Source of the DNA: Cristatella mucedo
Lineage: Eukaryota > Bryozoa > Phylactolaemata > Cristatellidae
Length of the DNA stretch: 42,577 nucleotides
Direction of reading: 5' to 3'
Assembly (NCBI GenBank): GCA_009760855.2
Contig: WPIO01000061.1
Span: 2,439,001 to 2,481,577, forward strand
The position numbers and the translations under genes were made by a program. How positions within the stretch are numbered: position 1 is the stretch's first letter; every line of letters starts with the position of its first letter. Shown piece by piece: positions 10,330 to 20,908 of this stretch. The notes below the pieces were generated by a model. It had not been told where the DNA came from. It searched no databases and saw only the letters and a list, made by a program, of their open reading frames with translations.

Positions 10330-11305
10330 AGATTAATGCATGTACTCGACGATGTCGTTTAAGTTCATACTTATTATCTTACTGTGTACATTTGAGAAAT
10401 AGCCTTAAAGTAATTCGGCTTTTTTAACCAGTGAACTTCTTAATTTTCAGGTGACATGCATGCGCATAGATTGCACGTATGCATACTGGACTTTAGCAAT
10501 GAGCCACCTGAGGATTTTTATGGGCGAAAGTGAACCAGTGTGTGGATTTACAGAGAGTGTTCGATACAACTGCATAATCATTGCAACCGTGTCAAGCAGA
10601 GTGGTTGAAATGCAGAAGCGTGTCCGTGCTATTGATAGCAGAGGCTCCAAATTATTCCGTTTTACGTAATAATACAGCGAAAACTGAGAATTTGACAGGA
10701 TTTACAAAAAAGCTTAGCTCAAGCACGGAAATGGGTAAGTTGGTGTCTTATACATTGGGCAATCTCTCTTCTCTAAATGCATTATCAATAATATTCTAAC
10801 TTTGATGCTAATCAGTTCTCATTTTTACAAGACAGATTGAGTTGAACGTTATTTAAATGTCGTTAGATAAAGCAAACAATAACTATAAAAGATGACTCGT
10901 TTGACAGTATGCAACAATTTAAGAAAAGCTCTCGTCCTATATAGGATTAAGAGAATATAGCAATTTGTATCTTCCCTGGAAGGTAGCCAAAAAGTTAACC
11001 GGGAAAATGTTTTTTGTTTAATTACATCGACAAATGATCTCATGTTGTAATCTTGATATTTAACTTGGCAAAGTTATATTACGGGGCTCAATTAAGTGGG
11101 TGCAGCCAGGAGGGCTGCTGAATCCTCTGAGGGGACGGCACAGCCAAAACCCGCTGGGTCTTGTAAGTTGACCACCCATTCACCATAGGGCGGGCAACGC
11201 TTAATTTACTAATGCGATTGGAACTCGGTCAAGGAAATGTATGGTCTAATATATTAAGATAGGTAGCTGTTAATTGTGATTGCATTAGATAAGTCATACG
11301 AATGT
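10330..11305. other. No recognisable gene
   Basis: Overlapping short frames at 10447-10800 and 10849-11043 show no domain. The part at 11080-11205 is clearly more GC-rich than its flanks (gggtgcagccaggagggctgctg) but has no polymerase III boxes or match elsewhere in the window. Confidence 0.4.
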
Positions 11306-11311
11306 ACAAAT

Positions 11312-11380
11312 AATAATAAAAATAATAATACATTTGATGTAGCGCCATCAGTCAATTCAATTTTTCTCTAGGCGAATTAA
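11312..11380 (-). mobile_element. Short family A-type LINE tail
   Basis: The reverse complement reads cctagagaaaaattgaattgactgatggcgct, then ATT-type repeats. This is the last 60-70 bp of the family tail. It is head to head with the plus-strand copy that starts at about 11405. Confidence 0.7.
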
Positions 11381-11404
11381 ACTTAAGGCAAAAGAAGGAT
11401 GATT

Positions 11405-11947
11405 AAATGGCTATTGACTTCAAGGTTTTGTCGCTCACTTTTAGGTCTCTTCATTCTATGGCTCCAGCCTATCTTTCAGAGATACTACCCCATCAGGCAA
11501 AGCATCGTACCACTCGCTTTTCGGAATCCAACAGTCTAGAAATACCTCGTACAAACCTTAAATCCTTTGGAGACCGTGCATTTAGCTCGTATGCTCCCAC
11601 AGCCTGGAACTCCCTCCCGACCTGCATCAGAACATCCCCTGACCTGACCACATTTAAAAGAAACTTAAAAACATACCTATTTAGGACAGCATTTAGTGGG
11701 TCCTTGTGATTCGTCCTCGATGTGCTTATGCGTGCTGACACTGTTCATGCTGCCACTAACCACATTTGCATGCTGACCCAGTGCATGTAACCCCTAACCA
11801 TGTTATTCATTTTGTTTGCTTTTCAAGCATGATTTTACTTACTATTCTATTGCGTATCACTTTGCAGCAAATGTAAAGCGCCTAGAAAGAGATTAAGTTC
11901 TCTGAGGGCGCTTTATCAAGTGCAATATTATTATTATTATTATTATT
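11405..11947 (+). mobile_element. Family A LINE: C-terminal RT and 3' end
   Basis: The frame 11407-11709 starts inside IDFKVLSLTFRSLHSMAPAY and continues with TTRFSESNSLEIPRT, FSSYAPTAWNSLPTCIRTS and TFKRNLKTYLF. This is the conserved C-terminal block of CR1/L2 ORF2. The 3' untranslated region carries the aagcgcctagaaagagatt motif at about 11876 and a long ATT repeat at 11927-11948. It is the cleanest family A 3' end in the window and serves as the reference for the other fragments. Confidence 0.9.
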
Positions 11948-11999
11948 AGGGTGGCATGATGAATGGATAAAACTTCAAAACACACATAACAATGGTAAT

Positions 12000-12360
12000 A
12001 GTAATTTATCTTCTTCTGTAACCCCACAAAGCCATAGGAGAGTGTTTTATATCGCAATCACTGCGGAAACGGCATTTGGCACGTATTCGGTAGCCAATAG
12101 ACTTCATCGCACGCAACAAAGAGAAAGTGAGAATCATAGCAGACTCAGGAGAGTAGTTGGGTAGTGAGTAACGTGAAATTAGCAGCCCAGGAAAATGGCT
12201 GGAAAGGATGTGCCAAAGTCCGTAGCAATAGAGTAATTGCTGTGGCTCAGAAGCGTGGAAGTGAGTTACATAGTATAATTCCTGACACACCGCAGTGAGC
12301 CGATTTATATCGATGTCATTTTTGAAGACCTTAAAAGGTACATATAGCCGCAGACTAGCC
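12000..12360 (-). mobile_element. Family B LINE 3' fragment
   Basis: Minus-strand translation gives NYSIATDFGTSFPAIFL in one frame, and FSLLRAMKSIGYRIRAKC in the frame open over 12006-12362. These correspond to NYSLAADYGSSFPAVV and the downstream sequence of the copy at 15160-15955. Frames are broken and neither end is distinct. Confidence 0.7.
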
Positions 12361-12720
12361 AATTACCCTCAAAAACGTTTAGCATAATTTCCCAGCAATT
12401 TAGGAAAGGCTTGTCACGAAGCTTCTTTAAGCTCACCAGTAAAGGTTAGAGGCAGATGCTTAGCCGCACATTGTGTAACTTTTTCGCATTAATGATGGCC
12501 AATCGCTTCTGTATTTCAGTCACAAACGTTATTTTGAGCATCTTAAAACTCGTCGAAATCCATCACCATGTTTCTCTAGTTATAATTATGTTCTTAACTC
12601 CCCCAGCTGCTGGCTTCCTGCGTTACTGAAACGCAATGCCCCTTTTATGTCACAAAATGTTTTCCTGTCTCACTAATCAATTTTCATTAACAAAATCTGG
12701 TTTTACTTAATTGCAGGAGT
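12361..12720. other. No recognisable gene
   Basis: Nothing identified apart from possible residual family B sequence at its left edge. Confidence 0.4.
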
Positions 12721-12721
12721 T

Positions 12722-12895
12722 TCCCGTCTCAAAGCACCCCGTCGAACTCGTTAGGTCCAGCGATTAAGGTGCTCGCCACGACTGAGGTCTTCTGAGGTCG
12801 TGGGCACGAGCCCCGAGGCATTTGTGAAGCGCCTGAATAGAGATTAAGTTCTCTCGGGGCGCTACACAGTTGAATTATATTTTTATATGTATTTA
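12722..12895 (+). mobile_element. tRNA-derived SINE sharing the LINE A tail, family SINE2, copy 1
   Basis: The head has box A-like ggtccagcgattaaggtgctc (12752-12772) and a decayed box B gggcacgagcccc (12801-12813). The 3' part (aagcgcctgaatagagatt, then aagttctctcggggcgct) is the same as the family A LINE tail. It ends in an AT-rich stretch. A second copy is at 33560-33700 and a third, head lost, at 18765-18840. Confidence 0.78.
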
Positions 12896-15155
12896 GATAT
12901 GTGGGAAGAAACAATTGTGAAGGGTAGTAATACTTTTTAAATCTGTTCCTTATACATCAGTGACTCTAGTGAATGGCTACTTTAAGAATGCTCTATAAAC
13001 CTAACAAATAAGACAGAAACAAAATCTGCTCAAGTCGCCATGCTTAGTGGCTACGCGGCCGGCTGCATGTGACCTCAACTGTGGTGTCTGCTCACTCGTT
13101 AGCATTCATTGGCCATCTTGCGGATCTTTCTGGTGCAGCAGTTGCAGTACTGTTGTTGGCACGCGGATAGTTAATACCGTAGTCTATGTTTTTTCATTAG
13201 AACTTAGCAGGCTAACAAGGTGCAATGCTGAAATCCCATTATTCATCAATGCACCACCTCTTAAGATGCAATAAAGTCAAACTGTCAAGGATAGCTGCCC
13301 TAACAGTCTCAGCTACATAGGGGCAGCAGAGAATTAAAGGCTACCGACACTGATCCCGATGGGAAATAAATTACTGCCGCTCCGTGACTGTAACTTACCT
13401 CCGGCCTAAGACGCCCTGGTGCAGCAGTCAATCTCCGAAGAAACCTGAATTATTGAATGGCATTAATACCTTGAAGCGAAAGCTTAGTAACTGAAATTGC
13501 TGGTCAGTTTACAGGTCAGAATCCCCCAATAAAACTCGCTAAATACAATTTACTCGTAACCCAAACATCCTGATTAAATGCAGAGCAGCCAACTAACTTA
13601 CCGAGGTATCTGGCGTCTGATACTCAGAATAATACCTCAGAGTTCTGGTACACCGGCATGCTAACTATATCTTTCTTTAACATTGCTCGAGATTATAAGA
13701 GGCTCACGACTATCAAGAATTATATATTATATATTTGACCGTTTAGACATTGCAAAGCGATCCGGACCAATCTTTCAGTAATTGCAAACCAAGGCTGGTC
13801 TTAGCGATCTGCTCCTGAGAAATGCACCCCCCTATGCTAAGGACAATCTTCTTAATATTCTTAAAGCACAGGTTTTCTTGACGACTGACACGCTCTAATG
13901 TTTCTGACATTAATCGAAGCAGCATCTTGAGCTTTTAACTGTGATTCGACGGGATAGTGCCGCCAATGTTTGTCACGTGCCTGAAAAGAATGGCACCGGT
14001 TCCGCGCGTATTGCTTGTGGCAGAGTGCTTTACTTTAGGAACCGCCACAGCACATGATAACTGTTGGTAAGTTCCACCATATCTAATTAAAAACTGCATG
14101 GACGCCATTTTATCTAGGAAGAACAGAGAGTTAATTTTTGAATCTTTGACTCAGATGCCTTTAAAGAACTTTCAACGAGTTGATTGATAAGTTATTATAA
14201 ATAAAATTGCTCAGTGAAATCTGGTGTGTTCAAACCAAATTTTTCTGATGGAGGAATGTTCTTGCAGGAAGCTCGGAGCCAGACACGTGGAGTACCTAAA
14301 ACCTGGCCAAGTGACATACATCATGACGAGCAATGCTTGTTAGAAACAGCTGCTAACAGGTGAATGCAGTCACTTTACATTTTTAAAAGATCTCACTTAG
14401 AAATGAGTTTACGGTACAATTTTGTATAAGTGCATACGTCGATTAATAGGCTACGACAGATCCGCCTGCAATGTTGGACACTACTGAGCTAAACAATCTG
14501 TATCCCGACGTAACTAATAGATGCCCTGGTTATTAATCTCAATTAAAAACGTCTATTTTAAATTCCAATTTAATGAAGTTGACATTGTTTTATCAAAATA
14601 GTGCCAATTATGTGCCACTAATGGAAATCCCAACCTACGATAAAACTTAATGGGTATGTAGGCTTTAGCTTTTCAGGGGTGAGATTAAAATGAAACAGAG
14701 TTAATAATGTTGTAATAATTATTAAGTAATTACCGTAGCTCGAGAAACTAACTTGTAGCGTTTGCTTTAAAAATAGGCTACTCACGTCTCAAATGACTGG
14801 CTCAATCCATAAAGCTTCTTCCGCAGAAACTTTTCATAATGTTCTCACGATATATTTGCCTGTAGTACGCAGAAGAGGTAAGCTTCTGTAGAAATTCGCT
14901 TTTTCTATTTTCGGCGTGGCAAATCCCTAATGTCTATGAAGCCAAAGAGCAGCCAACAATTTCCGCCGTTTATGCACCCACTATGGCCGTTGTAATTTCC
15001 AGGTATTATCAAGGTTTTCACTTCTATGTAGATGAAAATCAGTCTCAGCTGTACCTTTATTTTTATGTAGTATAATTCTAGTGCATCTCTTTCAATAACT
15101 CCAAAAAGATAGAAAGACTATGTGAATGTTAAACAGGAGAGTTTTGTATAGCCCA
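12896..15155. other. Long stretch without a recognisable gene
   Basis: No known domain or repeat. The only frame with protein-like composition is minus-strand 13743-13925 (60 codons, NIKKIVLSIGGCISQEQIAK). It could be an exon of an unknown gene, but I see no family match and no convincing splice sites on both sides. The remainder is AT-rich. Confidence 0.4.
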
Positions 15156-15159
15156 CTCA

Positions 15160-15955
15160 CAGCCTAAGCGGCTTTCGGTACGCATTTGGTAGCCAACACA
15201 CTTCATTTAACGCAACAAAGAGACAGGGGAAGTATCACCGAGCCAGGAGAGCATTTGAGGTAGTGAGTAGCTTGGAAGTAGCTGCTCACGACCGCTGGAA
15301 AGGATGAGCCATAGTCGGCAGCCAGAGAGTAGTTATCAATGCGCAAGAGCAGTGGAGGCGAGTTCCATAGCCTAGGACCTGCAGAGAAAAAGCTCTTTGC
15401 CAACGGTCTTTAAGCAAAGGTGTGGACCAGCTAATTTACTGTCCATACGGGATCTGAGGGCACGAGGAGGCTGAAACTGGTGCATCAGTTCCGCTAGGTA
15501 TGGAGGAGCCAAGCCGTGGCGGGCCTTGTGGGTCATTGTGTACACTTTGCTCTGTATCTGTTGATCAACGGGCTGCCATCCAAGCGCTTTAGCAAAAAAG
15601 AAACGTGGTCAAACCTCTGGGTGTTGCAAACTAGCCATGCAGCCATATTCACAGCCAGCTGGAGTGGCATAGCTGCAGCGTTTGGTAGCCCAGTCAAAAG
15701 AGAATTACAATAATCAAGCCGAGACAGAAATGATAAGTCAGTTAAATCTTTTGAAAGCCACTGTGGAAGAGAACTCCTAATCTGAGGCAGGGATAGGACG
15801 TGATGGCTAGCTGTAGAAGCAGTCTGATGAATAAAGCTTTTAAAATTTAGGCAGCTCTCGAACACTACATCTGAATTTGGAGCACGTGCTAATGGTCCCA
15901 CAAGAGCATCGCCTATTAGAAGAGAAAAGCCTTTCAACTGAGCCACGCGCTTAGG
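15160..15955 (-). mobile_element. Family B CR1/L2-like LINE: RT C-terminal region
   Basis: Best preserved family B copy. The minus-strand frame 15533-15946 includes LSFLSRLDYCNSLLTGLP (the LDYCNSLL block after the RT thumb), QLAVNMAAWLV and RFDHVSFLLKRLDGSPL. A second frame, 15203-15403, gives FSAGPRLWNSPPLLLR and SSFPAVVSSYFQATHYL. One frame change lies between them at about 15400-15530. It ends at about 15160 without a clear tail. Confidence 0.85.
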
Positions 15956-16229
15956 GTGTCCTTTGAAACTTTAGAACGGTTTTATCGTCTTTAGTTTCAA
16001 GAAGTTTTTCAACATCTAGAATCAAATGCCGGAAAGGCAAGCATTCACTTTTTCAGCTGCTCCAGCATATTGTGAAGGTTTGAATTTAAAATCCAGCTGA
16101 GTAGCGTCAGCATAAGTGATATCCTATTCCATGGGCCCGATTCACTTTTTCAGGAGGTTGAGTAAAATGGACACAGCAGCGAGGATTCTTGGTGAATTCC
16201 ATTATTACCATCTCCAACTATGCACAGTG
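15956..16229. other. Spacer between two LINE remnants
   Basis: No motif recognised. It may hold further decayed family B RT sequence. Confidence 0.35.
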
Positions 16230-16985
16230 CTCACCCTCTTTGGATGCGACGCTCACGACAGACAAGCCTAGCTGCAGAGTTTTGCACCAGCTGCAATCGC
16301 CTGATCGCACATGCTGGTAGGCCAGTAAGCAGTGAGTTGCAGAAGTCGAGACGAGATGTCACGAATGCATGGACCAACTTGGACGTGGTATCCTTATCTA
16401 AACAAGCCCTAATTTTAGCAATGTTATGAAGCTGAAAATAGGCTGATTTGACTGTGGAGCTGATGTGGTCGTCTAACGAGAGGTCGCTTTGGAATATGAC
16501 ACCTAGATTTCGAGCTGATTGCAACTGGAGATATGCTGGCAGAGCCAATTTTGAAAGTCAGCCTTTCCAATTTCTGAATAACACTAGGTTTGCCCATAAC
16601 TAGTAAGTTAGTTTTATCATCGTTTAGTTTTAGAAAATTTGCTGCCATCCATGATCGGATGTCATCAATGCATGCAGCAAGTGAGTTGAGAGAATTTGAG
16701 GTGCTCGAAGGCTGGGAGGGATCAAAGCAAAGGTACAACTGAGTGTCATCCGCATAGAAAGCCTAGATTGTGCTTGGCAATCACATCAGTGAGAGGGAGA
16801 GTATAAACGGTGAAAAGGACCGGACCTAGCACAGAGCCCTGAGGTAATCCATATTTTAGAGGTACTTCAGATGATCTTTGTCCATTCACGTCAACACTTT
16901 GGAGTCTCCCACTGAGATAGGACCTGAACCACTGCAGAGCAGTGCCAGTGATGCCCAGGCGAGATGAGAGGCGCTCTAGAAGTAC
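16230..16985 (-). mobile_element. Family A LINE: internal RT segment
   Basis: Minus-strand copy truncated at both ends. It reads LLERLSSRLGITGTALQWF, then PLKYGLPQGSVLGPVLF (motif B), ADDTQLYLCF (motif C region), NFLKLNDDKTNLLVMGKP, ARNLGVIFQSDLSLDDHIS and HAFVTSRLDFCNSLLTGLP. A 5-bp deletion near 16760 shifts frame just before the YADD motif (expected GFHFYADD, observed GF then a shifted frame). Another frame change lies near 16530. It lacks both the LINE 5' part and the 3' tail, so it is probably a relic rather than a simple insertion. It lies downstream of the JMJD8-like gene. Confidence 0.85.
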
Positions 16986-17600
16986 ACGTATGCAGGGCTC
17001 GAGCACACGACCCTGGTAATTAAAGGTGAGCATCTTATCCTGAGCCAAACCAGGGATAGGCATGTATTGTGGTGATTGCAGCAGTTGGTCATGTCAGTGG
17101 TATGTGCTGTCTGTGTATAAAAGAGCAGTCTCAATAGGCGGGATCTTGAGAGCAACTGTTGTACAAGCGATCCCTTCCCATTTTGGTCCACAACGGTCGC
17201 TTAAAATCAGACATATTTCAGTTCGATCGGGTGCCAGTAGTAACCTTTGAATCAGTGGTCGGTAGAGGCCGGGCCAGCATATAAGATTAGCTCTGCTCAA
17301 TCCAGCATACAACTCTGATCCGACATAAATTGGCGATCGATCCTGGGCTCTAGACATCGACCCCTACTCACCTGAAACGTCCACAGCCTCATTGTAAGGT
17401 TAACAGGTCCACATTTTCTAAGATGTGATTTTCAATAGTACAAACATCACAGTAAACCGGGCCAACACCAACCAATTTACATATCACAACTTTCGCTCTG
17501 AAGGAATTTCAGATTATCGGTGTCCAATTGCAGGATGCATTTGCTCAGAAGTGATCACAAAGTCGGATAACTAGCCATAGATGATGATTCAACAAAGTCA
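16986..17600. other. No recognisable gene
   Basis: A minus-strand frame at 17094-17357 (87 codons) has no motif I recognise. Nothing else found. Confidence 0.4.
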
Positions 17601-17606
17601 CCGACG

Positions 17607-17612
17607 TTTATT
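17607..17612 (-). promoter_or_regulatory. Polyadenylation signal AATAAA of the JMJD8-like gene
   Basis: The plus-strand TTTATT reads AATAAA on the minus strand, about 90 nt after the JMJD8-like stop codon. This is the usual place for a polyadenylation signal in a short 3' untranslated region. Confidence 0.6.
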
Positions 17613-17702
17613 AACTTGTAATAGCAAACAGCAGCAACAGCGCTAAACATTTTGTGCATCATACCATCGTACCAATAATATCATCACAGCCGAGTAGTGG
17701 CC

Positions 17703-17782
17703 TCAACCCAGAAAGGTAGACATAAATACGCTGGTGTCAATATTTAGTGTGCCATGCCACCAGCGGTCAGGAAAAATATGAC
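17703..17782 (-). other. JMJD8: JMJD8-like terminal exon
   Basis: Acceptor with a strong T tract (ctttttttgtag). The coding part ends STFLG-stop, matching the JMJD8 C-terminus. Read from its first base it opens V-I-F and then leaves frame. One extra T restores V-I-F-F-P-D, the expected sequence. It carries the distal metal-ligand histidine (RWWH). Confidence 0.85.
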
Positions 17783-20700
17783 CTACAAAAAAAGTCCATG
17801 ATAGAAGACAAACGCATACTCTTATACACACAACTTGTGCGCAGATAATACTATGCTTACTGAAAATATGCACACCGAAAGACAGAACCATGCGCTCACG
17901 CGCACACAAACACATACGTGCACACACACACACACACGCAAACACACACACACATACACACGTGTCACACCAAGTGCATACACTTCGAGATAACTTCTCA
18001 AACATTAAAACTAGATGCAGAAAGGAAAGCTTGCCCAAAATTCTAGTGAAATCTCATTAATTCCTGAACTATACTTTGGTAGTAGATATTGCTGTTGAAC
18101 TTGAATAAATCAGTGACGAGCAGTGTGTCTTGCATAGCACTTATAATTTCTGAAGAGCCGTCAAAAAGATGTGACATTTTAAAAGAGGATAGTCGACCCC
18201 GTATTACGGTACAGAGATACTTGTAAATTGTTATTCTTGTAAAGTTTTTTTGCTTCTGGTCCATAATAAATTTCTTTCTTTACATATTGCATTTGATTCT
18301 ATTGAATAACCAATCCTCAAACAGTGTAACCAGCTCTGAAAAGCTAGTCATGAGCTAGTTTTGAAAGCTGTCTCCGATTTTGCACACTGTATCAGATCTC
18401 AAAGGGTAACTCAATGGAGGCTGTCGGGCTGCAGGCTCTCAGTAAAACTTTCACAATGCAGGCTGCACTCACACTGGCTTTGAAAAAGTATTCTCTGGGA
18501 AGTGGTACAGCTGGAAAAAATGTGTGCTCAAACACACTGAGGCGTTCTATCGGTCTGAGACTGCTTTGGTCGGTCGACAGTCTGTCTCCCGGCTCTTGTA
18601 CAGAGACACCCAGTGAGTATGGGGCAATGACTAATGAGGCTTGTTACTTTTAAGTAGAAGCCATAACGCAAGTAGTTGGCATGCTCTCTCTAAGCATGAT
18701 ACTCATTTGCTTTTGCATGCTTGATACCTTGTATGTTGCTAATCTTCGGATACTGATTGTCTTGCAGTGAGTTGTGAAGCACCAGGATAGAGACTTATTT
18801 CTCTTAGGAGACTATACAAACGACCTATTATTACTATTTTTATTCCTATAGATATATTGTCCAGTGCAAACAAGAACCATTGACACCATCGATATCTATT
18901 TTCTTTAATACAGAAATCAGGCAACGAATATGCCATGCCAATCTCGGAGGTCGATCCATGGCACTCTCACAGTAACCGCACACCGAATCTCCAGAAGCTG
19001 GCAGGCCTGGCAGCACTGTGCCCTCGGTTCACATTAGCTTGCTCAGACAACACATTACTGACCGCAACTACACGATCCACTCAGACTATGCTCGGCTTTA
19101 CTAGAGGTCAATTTGGCTGCAAAGAAGAAAGTGCAGAAGCTAGCAGCCGACTGATTGCATTGTGAATTCTGGAGCTCATCTTACAAGCATGCAAATGTAA
19201 TGCACATTTTCAACTCGGTAAATGCTCCAATAGATGGATGGATTTGCTGTTGCAAGCACAGTCTTGTCTTAGGCCGAGGGTGAGAGTAAACAGGAAGCAG
19301 AAGCCCAGCCAACCCAAAGACGACCAGTGAGATGCAGTCTTAAAAAAATGAGCAGCAAGCAGTACACTGCACCGGTACCACAAGGAGATGAACAGCGCAC
19401 AGAACAGAATGCCCGACTAGAATTATGCTCACTTCGTCAGGTCCCAGAGTGCATTCCAGAAGCTGGCCATCTGCTACAGCAGTCGAATATTTGTATATCA
19501 GCCAGTGCAGCGTTGTCATGTTCGGATTAAAATCAGGCACTTTCTCGGGCGGAAGAAGGAACCACCTCTAAAACATGGTCGTAGTACCGCTGTAATTGCT
19601 AAAGCTACGCAGAACTCTAACGGGTGTAACACAGTCAGTGGTCTAATGCGAACAAGAAATGATTGTTTAAGAAGAAGGCTGGCCAGCCGACTGTGCCAAC
19701 AATTCACGAATATGATCACAGACGCTTTTGCGATGTCAAACCAAGGTGAAGCACGAATGAGAGTTCAGGCTCAACAGAGGAAGCTATCTTTAACGGGCCA
19801 CTATGCAGCTTATTAGCCAGATAGAGAGACCTGCGAGCAACTGCTGGCTGGTGGCATGGGTAGTTGAATGGCGTCGCAGTCTAGACCAACTGGATTCATA
19901 CAGAAAGCAAATGTAGTTAGCAGCATGACTGCTCAATAGACTTGGCACTTCCAAATCTGACCATAAATAGTGACGATACAGCATTCAATGTCGAAGAGCT
20001 AGTGCTTTTTCTGGGCACTTGCATGCTTTGTCGTAATGCATAGGTAAATCGGTAGTGCTAAGCAGGAAGAGCTGCCTAAGAAATTTTCAGCAGCTTCTAG
20101 CCCTTGCCCAGCCCTGGAAGGCCCACGGTTTGCAAGAACAGTGCAATTTCATCGAGAGCAGCAAAAGACCCGAAGTACAAAAAATACAATTAGTATGCGT
20201 GCATAGTTTCCACTCATCTGGATAGAGTTTTCCTACACATTTGTCAATCGCTGTGCTCTAATCTCTCAGATGATATGAAAGGAGTGCAATAAACGCGATT
20301 TTGCGTTTGCTCGATAATATCCCACCTCCCGGAAGAGCTTCATTAACCTTATTTTTTGGTCGTATCGGTAGATACAATAGATCTTTTTGGTAGATCCGGC
20401 CAAGGCCAAGGCCAGCCCACTGTCGGTGGGGAAGAGAGCTAAGGAGTCTACCTGCAAGTCTAGTTAATAACAGATGACTAGGCACGATGAATGCTGCATT
20501 TGCAAACTTGCCACAAATGTCACATAATCAACTCAAAACGCCATGGCTGAATCAAAACAACCAGGAGAACACCCCCTGATGAAGCGAAATCCTACCAAAG
20601 TAGAGAGGTAACTAGATGCTTAACATGTAAAAATTTTATTAGCAACCAGAGCTACCAAAGAAAGCTAGACAACTGTTGCACACTGCACGATTACACGACG

Positions 20701-20908
20701 TCCCTAACCATATCGCTCTACTGCAATAGTCCAAGCCATGAAAAGGCTAGCCCATACCCAATCGATGTACTGATTCCGGCATGCAATTTACGCGGCACAA
20801 CAACAATGTCAACAATCAGATCAGCTGAAAACGAACAGACCTTGCGGCGATATATGATCTCACCAAATCCCGGTCCATGAAAATGAAAGGGTACACCAGT
20901 ACCGGCAG
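17703..20908 (-). CDS. JMJD8: JMJD8-like JmjC-domain protein, C-terminal half (three exons: 20841-20908, 19433-19567, 17703-17782)
   Basis: Spliced minus-strand reading gives a JmjC cupin closely following the JMJD8 family. Exon 20841-20908 encodes AGTGVPFHFHGPGFGEIIYR, the first metal-site strand, with H-x-H rather than H-x-D. Exon 19433-19567 encodes RWFLLPPEK, DFNPNMTTLHW and LLECTLGPDE. Exon 17703-17782 encodes FPDRWWHGTLNIDTSVF (distal histidine in RWWH), then STFLG and stop, as in JMJD8 C-termini. Introns are 1273 bp (19568-20840) and 1650 bp (17783-19432). The first junction is in frame with GT-AG ends. The second is off by one nucleotide, probably a missing T in the TTTTT run at 17774-17778. 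JMJD8 is known in mammals as an ER-luminal JmjC protein; its reaction is not settled. The N-terminal exons were not found to the right of 20908. Confidence 0.88.
17910..17965. repeat. CA-rich microsatellite in a JMJD8-like intron
   Basis: Imperfect CA repeats (cacacacacacacacacgcaaacacacacacacatacacac), inside the intron 17783-19432. Confidence 0.9.
18765..18840 (+). mobile_element. SINE2 tail fragment in a JMJD8-like intron
   Basis: ttgtgaagcaccaggatagagacttatttctcttaggagact followed by attattactatttttatt corresponds to the SINE2 and family A tail with about one in five bases changed. No polymerase III head is recognisable upstream. Confidence 0.6.
19433..19567 (-). other. JMJD8: JMJD8-like internal exon, 45 codons
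   Basis: Acceptor CATGTTTTAG, donor GTGAGC. 135 bp without stop, in phase with the preceding exon. It encodes the conserved RWFLLPPEK strand and the helix ending TTLHWLIYKY, then LLECTLGPDE. Confidence 0.88.
20841..20908 (-). other. JMJD8: JMJD8-like internal exon with H-x-H metal-site strand
   Basis: A 68-bp exon entered two bases into a codon. The intron before it ends TTGCCTATTGTAG and the intron after starts GTCTGT. It encodes GVPFHFHGPGFGEIIYRR. Phase out is 0, which fits the next exon beginning AGG TGG (RW). Confidence 0.85.

Noticed and set aside
17703-18038. Minus-strand 111-codon frame with cysteine-valine repeats
   Set aside because: Most of it is a CA microsatellite read through. 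Only the last 26 codons are real, as the final JMJD8-like exon.
20258-20485. Additional JMJD8-like exon between the first and second exons found
   Set aside because: The flanking exons already join in phase (RRK then RWF) with nothing missing, and the frame has no family similarity.
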